Made by a program: the position numbers and the translations under genes
Shown: piece by piece, positions 16,317-23,834 of the stretch
Position numbering within the stretch: position 1 is the first letter of the stretch
Layout of the letters: every line of letters begins with the position of its first letter
The notes under the pieces: generated by a model
Database searches by the model: none
What the model was told of the DNA's origin: nothing
What the model saw: only the letters and a program-made list of their open reading frames with translations
Assembly: GCF_025144145.1 (NCBI RefSeq)
Contig: NZ_CP083546.1
Span: forward strand, 3,116,501 to 3,180,500
Source of the DNA: Leisingera sp. M658
GTDB lineage: Bacteria > Pseudomonadota > Alphaproteobacteria > Rhodobacterales > Rhodobacteraceae
DNA: 64,000 bases
Reading direction: 5' to 3'

Positions 16317-17111
16317 TCACCCGTAGACGCTGGCGGCGAGGTCGCGCAGCGCTTGGCTCACGTCTGCCTCGTCGCTGAGGGGTTCGATGATGGCGGCCTC
16401 CACCGCGCGCTCCACGCTCATGCCTTTGGCAATCAGCGTCGCGGCATAGATCAGCAGGCGTGTGGAGACCCCTTCCTCCAGATCCATGCCCGACAACTTG
16501 CGGATATGGCCCGCCAGCCGCACCAGCGCGGCAGAGCGGTCCGCGTCCAACCCGCTTTCAGACGCAACCACGGCGGTTTCGGCAGTGGCTTCGGGGAAGT
16601 CGAAGCTGATCGACAGGAACCGCTGCCGGGTCGAAGGTTTCAGCTTTTTCAGGATGTTCTGGTAGCCGGGGTTGTAGCTGGCGACCAGCATAAAGGGTTT
16701 GGGGGCTGACAGTTCCTCGCCCGTGCGGTCAATCACCAGGCGGCGGCGGTCGTCGGTCAAAGGGTGCAGCACCACGGCCACGTCTTTGCGCGCTTCAACC
16801 ACTTCATCCAGATAGCAGATGCCGCCCTCGCGCACGGCGCGGGTCAGCGGCCCGTCCACCCAGACGGTTTCCCCGCCCTTCAGCAGGTAGCGCCCGATCA
16901 GATCGGCGGCGGACAGGTCGTCATGGCAGGCAACGGTGTGCAACGGCAGGCCCAGACGGGCTGCCATATGTTCCACGAACCGTGTCTTGCCGCAGCCGGT
17001 GGGCCCCTTCAGAAGAAGGGGCAGACCGTTGGCTTGGGCCATCTCGAAGACGGTGCATTCATCGCCTGCGGGACGGTAGAAGGGCACGGAAGGCATGTTC
17101 ATCGCGTTCAT
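16317..17111 (-). CDS. norQ: NorQ, MoxR-type AAA+ ATPase
   Basis: 264 aa. Walker A GPTGCGKT (about 36-43), Walker B region ICYLDEVVEARKDV (about 95-108), and the sensor segment ASYNPGYQNILKKLKPSTRQRF typical of NorQ/CbbQ. It acts with NorD as a metal-insertion or remodelling chaperone for cytochrome-c NO reductase. It lies 3 bases after norB. Confidence 0.94.
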   Translation of the reverse strand: MNAMNMPSVPFYRPAGDECTVFEMAQANGLPLLLKGPTGCGKTRFVEHMAARLGLPLHTVACHDDLSAADLIGRYLLKGGETVWVDGPLTRAVREGGICYLDEVVEARKDVAVVLHPLTDDRRRLVIDRTGEELSAPKPFMLVASYNPGYQNILKKLKPSTRQRFLSISFDFPEATAETAVVASESGLDADRSAALVRLAGHIRKLSGMDLEEGVSTRLLIYAATLIAKGMSVERAVEAAIIEPLSDEADVSQALRDLAASVYG

Positions 17112-17114
17112 GGC

Positions 17115-18458
17115 TTACTCTCCCGGTACGGCCGCGGGGCCGGGTTTGATGACTTCGCGGCGGACCACCACGGTTGCGTAGATGAACAGGAGCGCGCCCA
17201 GGACCACCACGACGCCAGAGCCGAGGCGCATCAGGTAGAACAGCCCCAGCTGGTCCTGCACATCCATGTAATAGTCGCCGACGATGCGCTGCATGTGGGT
17301 CTGGATGGTGCCGGCAAAGGTCAGCACAAAGGTCATAAAGGCCATGCCGCCGGTCATCAGCCAGAAGGACGCCATGTTCAGCACCTGGTTATAGGGATCG
17401 CGGTTGCGCAGATGCGGCATTGCATAGGTGAACATCGCCAGGTTCATCGCCACATAGGCGCCGTAAAACGCGAGGTGTCCGTGGGCGGCGGTGATCTGGG
17501 TGCCATGGGTATAGTAGTTCACCCCGTGCAGCGTGTGCAGGAAACCCCAGACGCCGGCGCCAAAGAAAGCCACGGTCGAAGCACCCAGCGACCACAGCAG
17601 CGCGGCCTTATTCGGGTGGTTCTTGCGGCCCTTCCAGACCATGACAAAGGCAAAGCTCATCATTGCGAAGAACGGGATCACTTCGAGGGTCGAGAAGATC
17701 GAGCCGACCCACTGCCAGTAACCCGGTGTGCCGATCCAGAGGAAATGGTGGCCCGTGCCGAGGATGCCGGAGAACAGCGCCAGGGCAACGATGACATAGA
17801 GCCATTTCTCCACCACTTCGCGGTCCACACCGGTCAGTTTCAGCATCAGGTAGCCAAGGATCGCGGCCATCACCAGCTCCCAGGTGGCTTCCACCCACAG
17901 GTGCACAACAAACCACCAGTACATTTTATCAAGGCTGAGGTTGTCCGGGTTGATAAAGGCAAAGATCCACAACAGCGACAGCAGCCACAGGCCCATCAGC
18001 AGGATGTTGGTGATCGCGGTTTTGCGGCCCGCCAGCACGGTCAGGGAGATATTCACAAGGAAGATCACCGCCGCAACCAGAATGCCGAACTTGACCCACA
18101 GGGGCTGTTCCAGGAACTCCCGCCCGCCGTGGATGCCGACGAGGTAAGATCCGACCGCGCCCAGTGTGCCAACAACCAGAATGGCCAGCTGGATATAGGC
18201 GAGTTTGACCGAGAAAATCTCACGTTCGGATTCCTCGGGGATCAGGTAATAGGCGGCACCGAAAAAGCCCAGCAGCAGCCAGACAATCAGCGCGTTGGTG
18301 TGCAGCATCCGCACGATGTTGAAGGGGAGCAGCTCGCTCAGCGTGTTGGGCCAGACATAGATCCAGCCGGCCAGAAGCCCGCCAAGGACCTGGATTGCAA
18401 ACAGGCCCATTGCCACCATGAAATAGGCATAGGCCACCTTTTGTGATTGATACTTCAT
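17115..18458 (-). CDS. norB: NorB, cytochrome-c-dependent nitric oxide reductase large subunit
   Basis: 447 aa, about 12 membrane helices, haem-copper oxidase superfamily. Haem and FeB ligands are visible: His in RMLHTNALIVW (low-spin haem), WWFVVHLWVEATWELV (FeB His plus the conserved Glu pair), GTGHHFLWIG (FeB His pair) and HGHLAFYGAY (proximal haem ligands). Reduces 2 NO to N2O in the inner membrane with electrons from NorC. The length fits the short cNOR form rather than the quinol-dependent qNOR with an N-terminal extension. Confidence 0.96.
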   Translation of the reverse strand: MKYQSQKVAYAYFMVAMGLFAIQVLGGLLAGWIYVWPNTLSELLPFNIVRMLHTNALIVWLLLGFFGAAYYLIPEESEREIFSVKLAYIQLAILVVGTLGAVGSYLVGIHGGREFLEQPLWVKFGILVAAVIFLVNISLTVLAGRKTAITNILLMGLWLLSLLWIFAFINPDNLSLDKMYWWFVVHLWVEATWELVMAAILGYLMLKLTGVDREVVEKWLYVIVALALFSGILGTGHHFLWIGTPGYWQWVGSIFSTLEVIPFFAMMSFAFVMVWKGRKNHPNKAALLWSLGASTVAFFGAGVWGFLHTLHGVNYYTHGTQITAAHGHLAFYGAYVAMNLAMFTYAMPHLRNRDPYNQVLNMASFWLMTGGMAFMTFVLTFAGTIQTHMQRIVGDYYMDVQDQLGLFYLMRLGSGVVVVLGALLFIYATVVVRREVIKPGPAAVPGE

Positions 18459-18470
18459 TGTTTTTCTCCC

Positions 18471-18923
18471 TCAGCCCGCGTCATTCGGAGGCCAGTTCTG
18501 GGTATCGGTCTGATCCGCCCAGCGCAGGAATTCAGAAAGGCCGCGCATTTCTTCCTCGGTGATCTCGAAATGCGGCATTTGGCGGCGGCCCTCGACACCG
18601 GACGGCTGGGCTTCCATCCAGCCATTCAGCATTTCATAGGCGTCCTCGGGTTCGTCCAGCACGCCCCAGCGGGTCATCACGTTGCCGACTTCAGGGGCGA
18701 AATAGGCGCCCTCGCCATGCAGGGTGTGGCAATTGATGCAGGAGTGACGCTCCCACACGTGTTTGCCCAGCCGCACCGCGTCGGTTAGTTCCATGCCAGC
18801 AGTGGAGGTCTTGACGATGTAGCGGTGGCTGTGCGCGGTCATGGCCACGAACACGACAACGAAGAACAAGGAGCCCCCGTAGAACACGTTCCTGGCCCGC
18901 GACTTAGTAAGTATCTCTGACAT
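18471..18923 (-). CDS. norC: NorC, cytochrome c subunit of NO reductase
   Basis: 150 aa. One N-terminal anchor (VFYGGSLFFVVVFVAMTAHS, about 13-32) and a periplasmic c-type haem domain with CINCH (about 62-66) and a distal Met in RRQMPHF. Accepts electrons from periplasmic cytochrome c or cupredoxin and passes them to NorB. First gene of the leftward nor operon; an NnrR-like box lies 62 bases upstream of its start. Confidence 0.95.
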   Translation of the reverse strand: MSEILTKSRARNVFYGGSLFFVVVFVAMTAHSHRYIVKTSTAGMELTDAVRLGKHVWERHSCINCHTLHGEGAYFAPEVGNVMTRWGVLDEPEDAYEMLNGWMEAQPSGVEGRRQMPHFEITEEEMRGLSEFLRWADQTDTQNWPPNDAG

Positions 18924-18984
18924 ATCGCGGTCCTGAGTACAGTTGCGGATAGGGTCTGCCTAAACCCGCGCACCGCCGCGTATG

Positions 18985-18998
18985 TTGTTAAAGCGCAA
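18985..18998. promoter_or_regulatory. NnrR/Dnr-type box (TTG-N8-CAA) between norC and the DUF1858 gene
   Basis: TTGTTAAAGCGCAA matches the TTG-N8-CAA pattern bound by Crp/Fnr-family NO regulators (NNR/NnrR/Dnr). It sits almost centrally between the divergent norC (start 18923) and DUF1858 gene (start 19048), so one site could activate both. An NnrR-type regulator is encoded 1.6 kb away. Confidence 0.6.
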
Positions 18999-19047
18999 AG
19001 ACCGGACCCATTGCTGCACGCAAGATGCAAGAAAAGGAGGACACGCC

Positions 19048-19260
19048 ATGCGACGCCCCGATTTCGACAACCCGGAATTGCCCCTGTCAGACCTGTTTCA
19101 TCACTGGCCCGCCTGCGCGGCTGAGTTCATGCGCCGCCAGATGATCTGCCCCGGCTGCCCGATCGCCCCCTTTCACACACTGATCGACGCCTGTGAGGAA
19201 TACGGGCTGGAGGAGATGGGTTTTCGCGAGCAATTGCGGGGGCTGGTGCAGGCCAAATAA
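19048..19260 (+). CDS. DUF1858-domain small protein
   Basis: 70 aa from ATG 19048, which has a perfect AAGGAGG 7 nt upstream; the longer upstream frame lacks such a site. The segment MICPGCPIAPFHTLIDACEEYGLE (quoted in part: CPGCP) resembles the DUF1858 'hybrid cluster protein-associated' domain, with two Cys that could bind metal or a redox cofactor. Divergent from norC and sharing its NnrR-like box, so probably induced by NO. Role unknown; a link to NO or iron-sulfur repair is inference. Confidence 0.8.
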   Translation: MRRPDFDNPELPLSDLFHHWPACAAEFMRRQMICPGCPIAPFHTLIDACEEYGLEEMGFREQLRGLVQAK

Positions 19261-19436
19261 AACTATTTTCAAGATATTGCTGCTGCTCTCTTGCAATCAT
19301 GCATCGCATACCCCATCTCGGTCCAGCAAAGCTTCTTCTTAGACCTTCTGTTTCCTAACGGCCCCAGTTGTTCCTATGTCGACACTGGGCCGGGCTATCG
19401 CGTGTTGCGGATGGCATTTATCAAGGAGACGACACG

Positions 19437-19643
19437 ATGGCCAATGGCACCGTGAAATGGTTCAACTCGCAAAAAGGTTTTGGTTTCATCGCGCCCGAGC
19501 AGGGATCGCGGGACATCTTTGTCCACATTTCCGCTTTGGAACGCGCTGGCATCCAGCAGCTTGACGATGGCCAAGCCGTGACTTTCGACATCGAAAGCGG
19601 CCGCGACGGACGTGAGTCCGCCAGCAATCTTGCGCTTGCGTAA
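19437..19643 (+). CDS. CspA-family cold-shock protein
   Basis: 68 aa from ATG 19437 (AAGGAGAC upstream). Single OB-fold cold-shock domain with RNP1 KGFGFI and RNP2 DIFVHI. Binds single-stranded RNA/DNA as a chaperone in the cytoplasm. The 176-base upstream gap probably holds its leader, as csp genes commonly have long 5' UTRs; no specific element could be assigned. Confidence 0.93.
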   Translation: MANGTVKWFNSQKGFGFIAPEQGSRDIFVHISALERAGIQQLDDGQAVTFDIESGRDGRESASNLALA

Positions 19644-19786
19644 GCCTTTGCAGGCATGAACTATTGACGGGAGCATTCTTGCGATGCCCCCGTTTCCTGC
19701 ATCTGCCCTGTTTAACCTGCAGATGCGGTTCTCTTCCAAAAATTACCGAAAGAACAAACTTGATAGAAATCTCTTGGGGTTCTCCC

Positions 19787-20017
19787 ATGACCATTTTCCT
19801 GCCCTCGGAAGGCCGGACACAAAAAATCTCGACGATTGAACAAGCCCACTTCTGGCTGCAGAAAGCCTGGCCGGTTTCTGATCAAAACAGAAACATCGCG
19901 CTTGAGAAAATTGATGCCGTCATGGACTGTCTCGCCCCCGTCGACGCCGCACGCGCAGCTTTCCTCTCTGCAGTTGATACAGCTGGGTTTCACCCGGAAA
20001 CCCTTGCTGCTGCTTAG
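19787..20017 (+). CDS. DUF982-family small protein
   Basis: 76 aa from ATG 19787. Pattern resembles DUF982: a Trp-containing stretch (AHFWLQKAWPV) followed by ALEKIDAVMDCLAPVDAARAAFLSAV. Such proteins are common in rhizobia and roseobacters and have no known function. The ribosome binding site is weak (GGGG about 9 nt upstream), and the start could be different. Downstream of csp, but with 143 bases between, so separate transcription is possible. Confidence 0.6.
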   Translation: MTIFLPSEGRTQKISTIEQAHFWLQKAWPVSDQNRNIALEKIDAVMDCLAPVDAARAAFLSAVDTAGFHPETLAAA

Positions 20018-20128
20018 ATCGCCGCGCCTCACGCATCGGTTCCTGCCGCAGCAGAGAAACAGCCAAAGCTGAGCGTTCGCCCGCGAGTGTAAACCCTGCC
20101 CCGAAATCAAACCAGTAAGAGTGACAAC

Positions 20129-20323
20129 ATGACTAAGCTGAAAATCGAGGGGCTGGGCCTGGCCGGATTATCCCGCAAGGAAACAGCGATCGAAAAGACG
20201 TCACGTGCAGCGCGTGAAATCCTCGACGACGAAAACGAGCTTCGGCGCAGAAAAATTGAGCGTCTTAAACGGACCCGGCTTCAATATGAGCACGGTAGTC
20301 AGCAGCCCGAAGACACTCAATAA
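20129..20323 (+). CDS. small basic hypothetical protein
   Basis: 64 aa, from ATG 20129. Charged and probably helical: MTKLKIEGLGLAGLSRKE, then a Lys/Arg/Glu-rich stretch ELRRRKIERLKRTR. No family recognised. The coding statistics are moderate and no strong ribosome binding site is seen, so it may be a real small gene or a chance frame. It lies between the DUF982 gene and the convergent Crp-family gene. Confidence 0.4.
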   Translation: MTKLKIEGLGLAGLSRKETAIEKTSRAAREILDDENELRRRKIERLKRTRLQYEHGSQQPEDTQ

Positions 20324-20554
20324 TAAAGACACCGGTCAAGAAGGCTCGTGCCTGCTGAACCTCGTGCCGTCTGAACACTGGGCATAGCCCGCCCACAGGC
20401 CGGCCAGGGCGGCAATCGCAGCGAATGGCCTGTGCAGTTTCTGGGTGCAGTTTACCTGCGCACCAACGAAACCTTCCCCGCTTGGCGTTCCGGCCTCTTG
20501 CCCTAAAAGTTACCTGCGCTGCCAGCGGGACACTTCCCGGTCTTTCAGCCGCCC

Positions 20555-21250
20555 CTACCCCTGCGCGCCGCTCAGGACCACCAGCCGGTGCGGGTCGGTG
20601 ACAACGATATGCTTGCGGGTGGAATGAACAATGCCGTCCTTCTCCCAGGCCGACAGCAGGCGGCTGACGGTGTGCAGCGTGGTGCCGGTCATCTCGGAGA
20701 TGTTGCGGCGGGTCACTGGAAAAGCGATCTCGATCCCCTCCTCCACCTTGCGGCCCGACTGGGTCACCATCCGCAACAGCGCCGCCGCCACCCGTTGCTC
20801 CACCGCTTGCGTCGCCAGTTCGGTGATCCTTGTCTGCATCTCGCCTAGGCGCTGGCCCAGCGTGTTGTAGCTCTCGGTGGCAAAGCCCTGGTACTTGGCG
20901 GTGAACTCGCCCCACAGCCGCACCGGCCAGGACAGCGCCAGCGATTCCGATGCCGCCACAGCCGTCGCCGGATAGGTGTCGCGGTTCAGAGCGGGCGCAA
21001 TGCCGAACAGCTGGCCCGGCGAGATATGCAGCGCGATGATCTGCTCGCCGCCCTCGGTGGTTTTCACAACACGGATGTAGCCGTCCAGCAGCAGGTGGAA
21101 GCGGTCGGCGTCATGGCCTTCGTGAAAAACCTCATTGCCCTCGTCATAGCGCTTGGGCAGTGCTTGATTGAGGATCTCACGGATCTGGCCGCGCTCCAGG
21201 AGGCTGAAGGGCGGCAGCCCGGTCAGGAGGCTTTCGTCGAGCTTGGACAA
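20555..21250 (-). CDS. nnrR: NnrR/Dnr-type Crp-Fnr family regulator
   Basis: 231 aa. N-terminal cyclic-nucleotide-like sensor fold (FHEGHDADRFHLLLDGYIRV, about 42-61), a long dimer helix (about 125-150) and a C-terminal winged helix with ISEMTGTTLHTVSRLLSAWE (about 183-202). It lacks the N-terminal Cys cluster of Fnr, as expected for NO-sensing haem-type Dnr/NnrR proteins. Context (norCBQD 1.6 kb away, nnrS divergent) supports an NO-responsive activator. The likely start is a TTG (21248-21250); no ATG or GTG is available upstream before a stop at about 21296, so expression may be low. A TTG-N8-CAA site lies 16 bases upstream. Confidence 0.8.
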   Translation of the reverse strand: MSKLDESLLTGLPPFSLLERGQIREILNQALPKRYDEGNEVFHEGHDADRFHLLLDGYIRVVKTTEGGEQIIALHISPGQLFGIAPALNRDTYPATAVAASESLALSWPVRLWGEFTAKYQGFATESYNTLGQRLGEMQTRITELATQAVEQRVAAALLRMVTQSGRKVEEGIEIAFPVTRRNISEMTGTTLHTVSRLLSAWEKDGIVHSTRKHIVVTDPHRLVVLSGAQG

Positions 21251-21265
21251 GAATGCACCGCAAGT

Positions 21266-21279
21266 TTGCTGAAGGACAA
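21266..21279. promoter_or_regulatory. second NnrR-like box (TTG-N8-CAA) upstream of nnrR
   Basis: TTGCTGAAGGACAA fits the same pattern as the site at norC. It lies 16 bases from the nnrR start and 213 bases from nnrS. If the TTG start of nnrR is right, the box is too close for activation and would rather give negative autoregulation. Confidence 0.45.
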
Positions 21280-21491
21280 AGAGATGACCCTGCCGTTATC
21301 GCATAGTGACGCCAGAGGAAACAACCGTGCGGGAAAAACGGGAACCCGGAATTGGGGGAGCCTCCCTCCTCCCTGCCCGCCGGTGCTGATCCACGGGGTT
21401 CGGCGAAAGATTGCGTCCCTTGCGCTGAACCGGCGGGCGGCACCTGACCAGTGCCGCCCGCCTTTCTTTGATTGGACACTTGGAGGCCGAA

Positions 21492-22700
21492 ATGGCTGCG
21501 CGAACCGACTATTCTGGACCCGTCCTTTTTTCCTTTGGCTTCAGGCCGTTCTTTCTTGGGGCCTGCCTGTTTGCCCTGCTGGCGATCCCCGCCTGGCTGC
21601 TGATCTGGCAAGGCACGCTGGAGTACAGCGGACCGTTTCTGCCAACCGACTGGCACATTCATGAGATGATCTTTGGCTACGGCGCGGCGGTCGTGGCGGG
21701 TTTCCTGTTCACTGCCGTGCCCAACTGGACCGGGCGGATGCCTGCGCGCGGCTGGCCGCTGGCGCTGCTTTCAGGCCTTTGGCTGCTGGGCCGGATCGCC
21801 GCTGCCGGCTGGCTGGGGCTGCCGGCGCTTGGGGTGATGGTTGCGGACTGCGCCTTTCTGGCCGCTGTGGTTGTGATGATCGCGCGCGAAATCATCGCGG
21901 GTGAGAACTGGCGCAATCTTAAGGTGCTGGTGCCGATCACCCTGCTGGGGGTGGCCAATGCCTGCTTCCATATTGAGGCGATGACCGAGGGAGCGGCTGA
22001 TATCTCGCGCCGTTTGGGAATTGCCGTGCTGATTTTTTTGATCATGCTGATCGGCGGGCGGATCATCCCCAGTTTCACCAGCAATTGGCTGGCCAAGCAC
22101 GGCGCAGAGAAGATGCCGGTCCCATTCGGCAAATTCGATGCCGTGACCCTCGCGTCGGGTGCTGCCGCTTTGCTCGCCTGGACCGCAGCGCCCTGGGCTG
22201 CCGTCAGCGGTGTGCTGTTAATGGCTGCCGGGCTGCTGCACGTATTGCGATTGGCACGCTGGTGCGGGCTGGCCAGCCTTGGTGAGCCGCTGCTGTTCAT
22301 GCTGCATGCGGCCTATGCGCTGGTGCCTGTAGGGCTGATTGCCGCCGCGGCAGTGCCATTTGGCTTGCTCGAACCCGCCGCAGCCGCGCATATCCTGGGT
22401 ATCGGCGCCGTTGGCGGCATGACATTGGCCGTCATGATGCGCGCCACCATGGGCCACAGCGGCCGGCCGCTGGTTGCAGGCCCGGCTCTGACCGCAGCCT
22501 TTGCGCTGGTCATAGCGTCTGCCGCTTTGCGGGTTGCAGGCAGCACTGAACTGGCCGCGGGCTGGACCGGCATCACCGTTTCCGGAGGTTTATGGACCGC
22601 TGGGTTTGCGCTGATGGTGCTGAAAACCGGGCCTTGGCTGGCAACCCGGCGTGCGGGATCCAAGAAAGTGTCAGGAACGCAGGCCGAGCACCGGACCTAG
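21492..22700 (+). CDS. nnrS: NnrS family haem/copper membrane protein
   Basis: 402 aa from ATG 21492 (GGAGG 5 nt upstream). About 12 membrane helices. The family signature DWHIHEMIFGYGAAVVAGFL (about 46-65) with its His pair is intact, as are RIIPSFTSNW (about 192) and a later MMRATMGHSGR. NnrS proteins contain haem and copper and protect cells from NO or nitrosative stress; they are usually under NnrR control. Divergent from nnrR. Confidence 0.93.
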   Translation: MAARTDYSGPVLFSFGFRPFFLGACLFALLAIPAWLLIWQGTLEYSGPFLPTDWHIHEMIFGYGAAVVAGFLFTAVPNWTGRMPARGWPLALLSGLWLLGRIAAAGWLGLPALGVMVADCAFLAAVVVMIAREIIAGENWRNLKVLVPITLLGVANACFHIEAMTEGAADISRRLGIAVLIFLIMLIGGRIIPSFTSNWLAKHGAEKMPVPFGKFDAVTLASGAAALLAWTAAPWAAVSGVLLMAAGLLHVLRLARWCGLASLGEPLLFMLHAAYALVPVGLIAAAAVPFGLLEPAAAAHILGIGAVGGMTLAVMMRATMGHSGRPLVAGPALTAAFALVIASAALRVAGSTELAAGWTGITVSGGLWTAGFALMVLKTGPWLATRRAGSKKVSGTQAEHRT

Positions 22701-22807
22701 AGCACAAATGAGGCCGTAAAGACGGCAAAGCTTACGCAAATTTAACGGCCTTCTCAGAGAGTGATATTCCGGGTAACTAGGCTTTGGATAGTGTGGGGAG
22801 GTCCTAA

Positions 22808-23809
22808 ATGCAGTGGAAAGCTGCTGCCGCTGCTGTAGTGCCGCTGCTGCTATGGGCCGTCCAGAGCCTGGCGCAACCCGCCGGGCTTGAAGCATTCAAG
22901 CGGCCCGCTGCCGTGCCATTCCCAGAGGCTGCGCCCTACAGCCGTGAAATTGCCACCTTAGGCAAGATGCTGTTCTTTGATCCGCGCCTGTCCGGCGGCC
23001 AAAACATCAGCTGCTCAAGCTGCCACAACCCTTCTTTCGGCTGGGAAACCCCGGTTCCCAAAGCCATTGGCGCGGCAAACAAACCCGTGCGCCGCCATGC
23101 GCCGACACTCCTGAACGCGGCCTGGATCACCCCGCTGTTCTGGGACGGGCGCGCGGACAGCCTGGAAGCGCAGGCCATTGGGCCGATCACCGCTCCGGAT
23201 GAGATGAACGCAACCTTTGACGGCATCACAGCCCGCCTGACTGCGGTGCATGAATACAAAACCTGGTTCGAGCGTCTGTTCCCCGGGCGGGGGATCAGCA
23301 AGGAGACCGTCCTAACCGCACTCGCCACCTACCAGCGCACGATTGTCAGCGGCGTGGCCAGTTTCGACCGCTGGGTAAGCGGGGATGCTGCTGCAGTGCC
23401 GGAGGCCGCCAAACGCGGCTTTGCACTGTTTAACGGACGGGCGAATTGCGTGTCCTGTCATTCCGGCTGGATGTTCACGGACAACCAGCTGCATGACATC
23501 GGAATTCAAACAACCGATCTTGGCGGCGGCGGCCTGACACCGCCGGACCCGGAGCTGAACTACCGCTTCAAGACCCCCGGACTGCGCAACATCGCTCTGC
23601 GGGCACCGTATATGCACGACGGTTCGCTCACCTCGTTGCGCGAGGTAGTCCGCCACTATGCCGGCGGCGGCGGCGCCAAGGCAACCCGAACGCCGGATAT
23701 CGAAGGTTTTTTAGCCACCGAAGAGGAAATCACCGACCTGATCGCCTTTCTGCAGACGCTGACGGATACCGATACCAATGTGCCAACCCCTATTCTGCCG
23801 GCAAACTGA
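22808..23809 (+). CDS. periplasmic di-haem cytochrome c peroxidase (MauG/CcpA family)
   Basis: 333 aa. Signal peptide MQWKAAAAAVVPLLLWAVQSLA. Two c-type haem sites: CSSCH (about 59-63) and CVSCH (about 215-219), with the family stretches GKMLFFDPRLSG and PTLLNAAW. Reduces H2O2 in the periplasm using cytochrome c, or belongs to the broader MauG-like group. GGAGG lies upstream. No NnrR-like box was found in the 107-base upstream gap, although a weak stem (AGGCCGT/ACGGCCT at about 22713-22753) could terminate nnrS. Confidence 0.9.
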   Translation: MQWKAAAAAVVPLLLWAVQSLAQPAGLEAFKRPAAVPFPEAAPYSREIATLGKMLFFDPRLSGGQNISCSSCHNPSFGWETPVPKAIGAANKPVRRHAPTLLNAAWITPLFWDGRADSLEAQAIGPITAPDEMNATFDGITARLTAVHEYKTWFERLFPGRGISKETVLTALATYQRTIVSGVASFDRWVSGDAAAVPEAAKRGFALFNGRANCVSCHSGWMFTDNQLHDIGIQTTDLGGGGLTPPDPELNYRFKTPGLRNIALRAPYMHDGSLTSLREVVRHYAGGGGAKATRTPDIEGFLATEEEITDLIAFLQTLTDTDTNVPTPILPAN

Positions 23810-23834
23810 TGCGCATGGCTGAGGGTCCCCGCTT

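Noticed and set aside
14057..16378. A 773-codon open frame on the + strand opposite norD
   Set aside because: Antisense to the well-supported norD; no family features and a composition typical of GC-rich shadow frames.
16764..18446. Long + strand open frame (about 560 codons) opposite norQ/norB
   Set aside because: His- and Gln-rich shadow of the conserved leftward genes with no recognisable domain.
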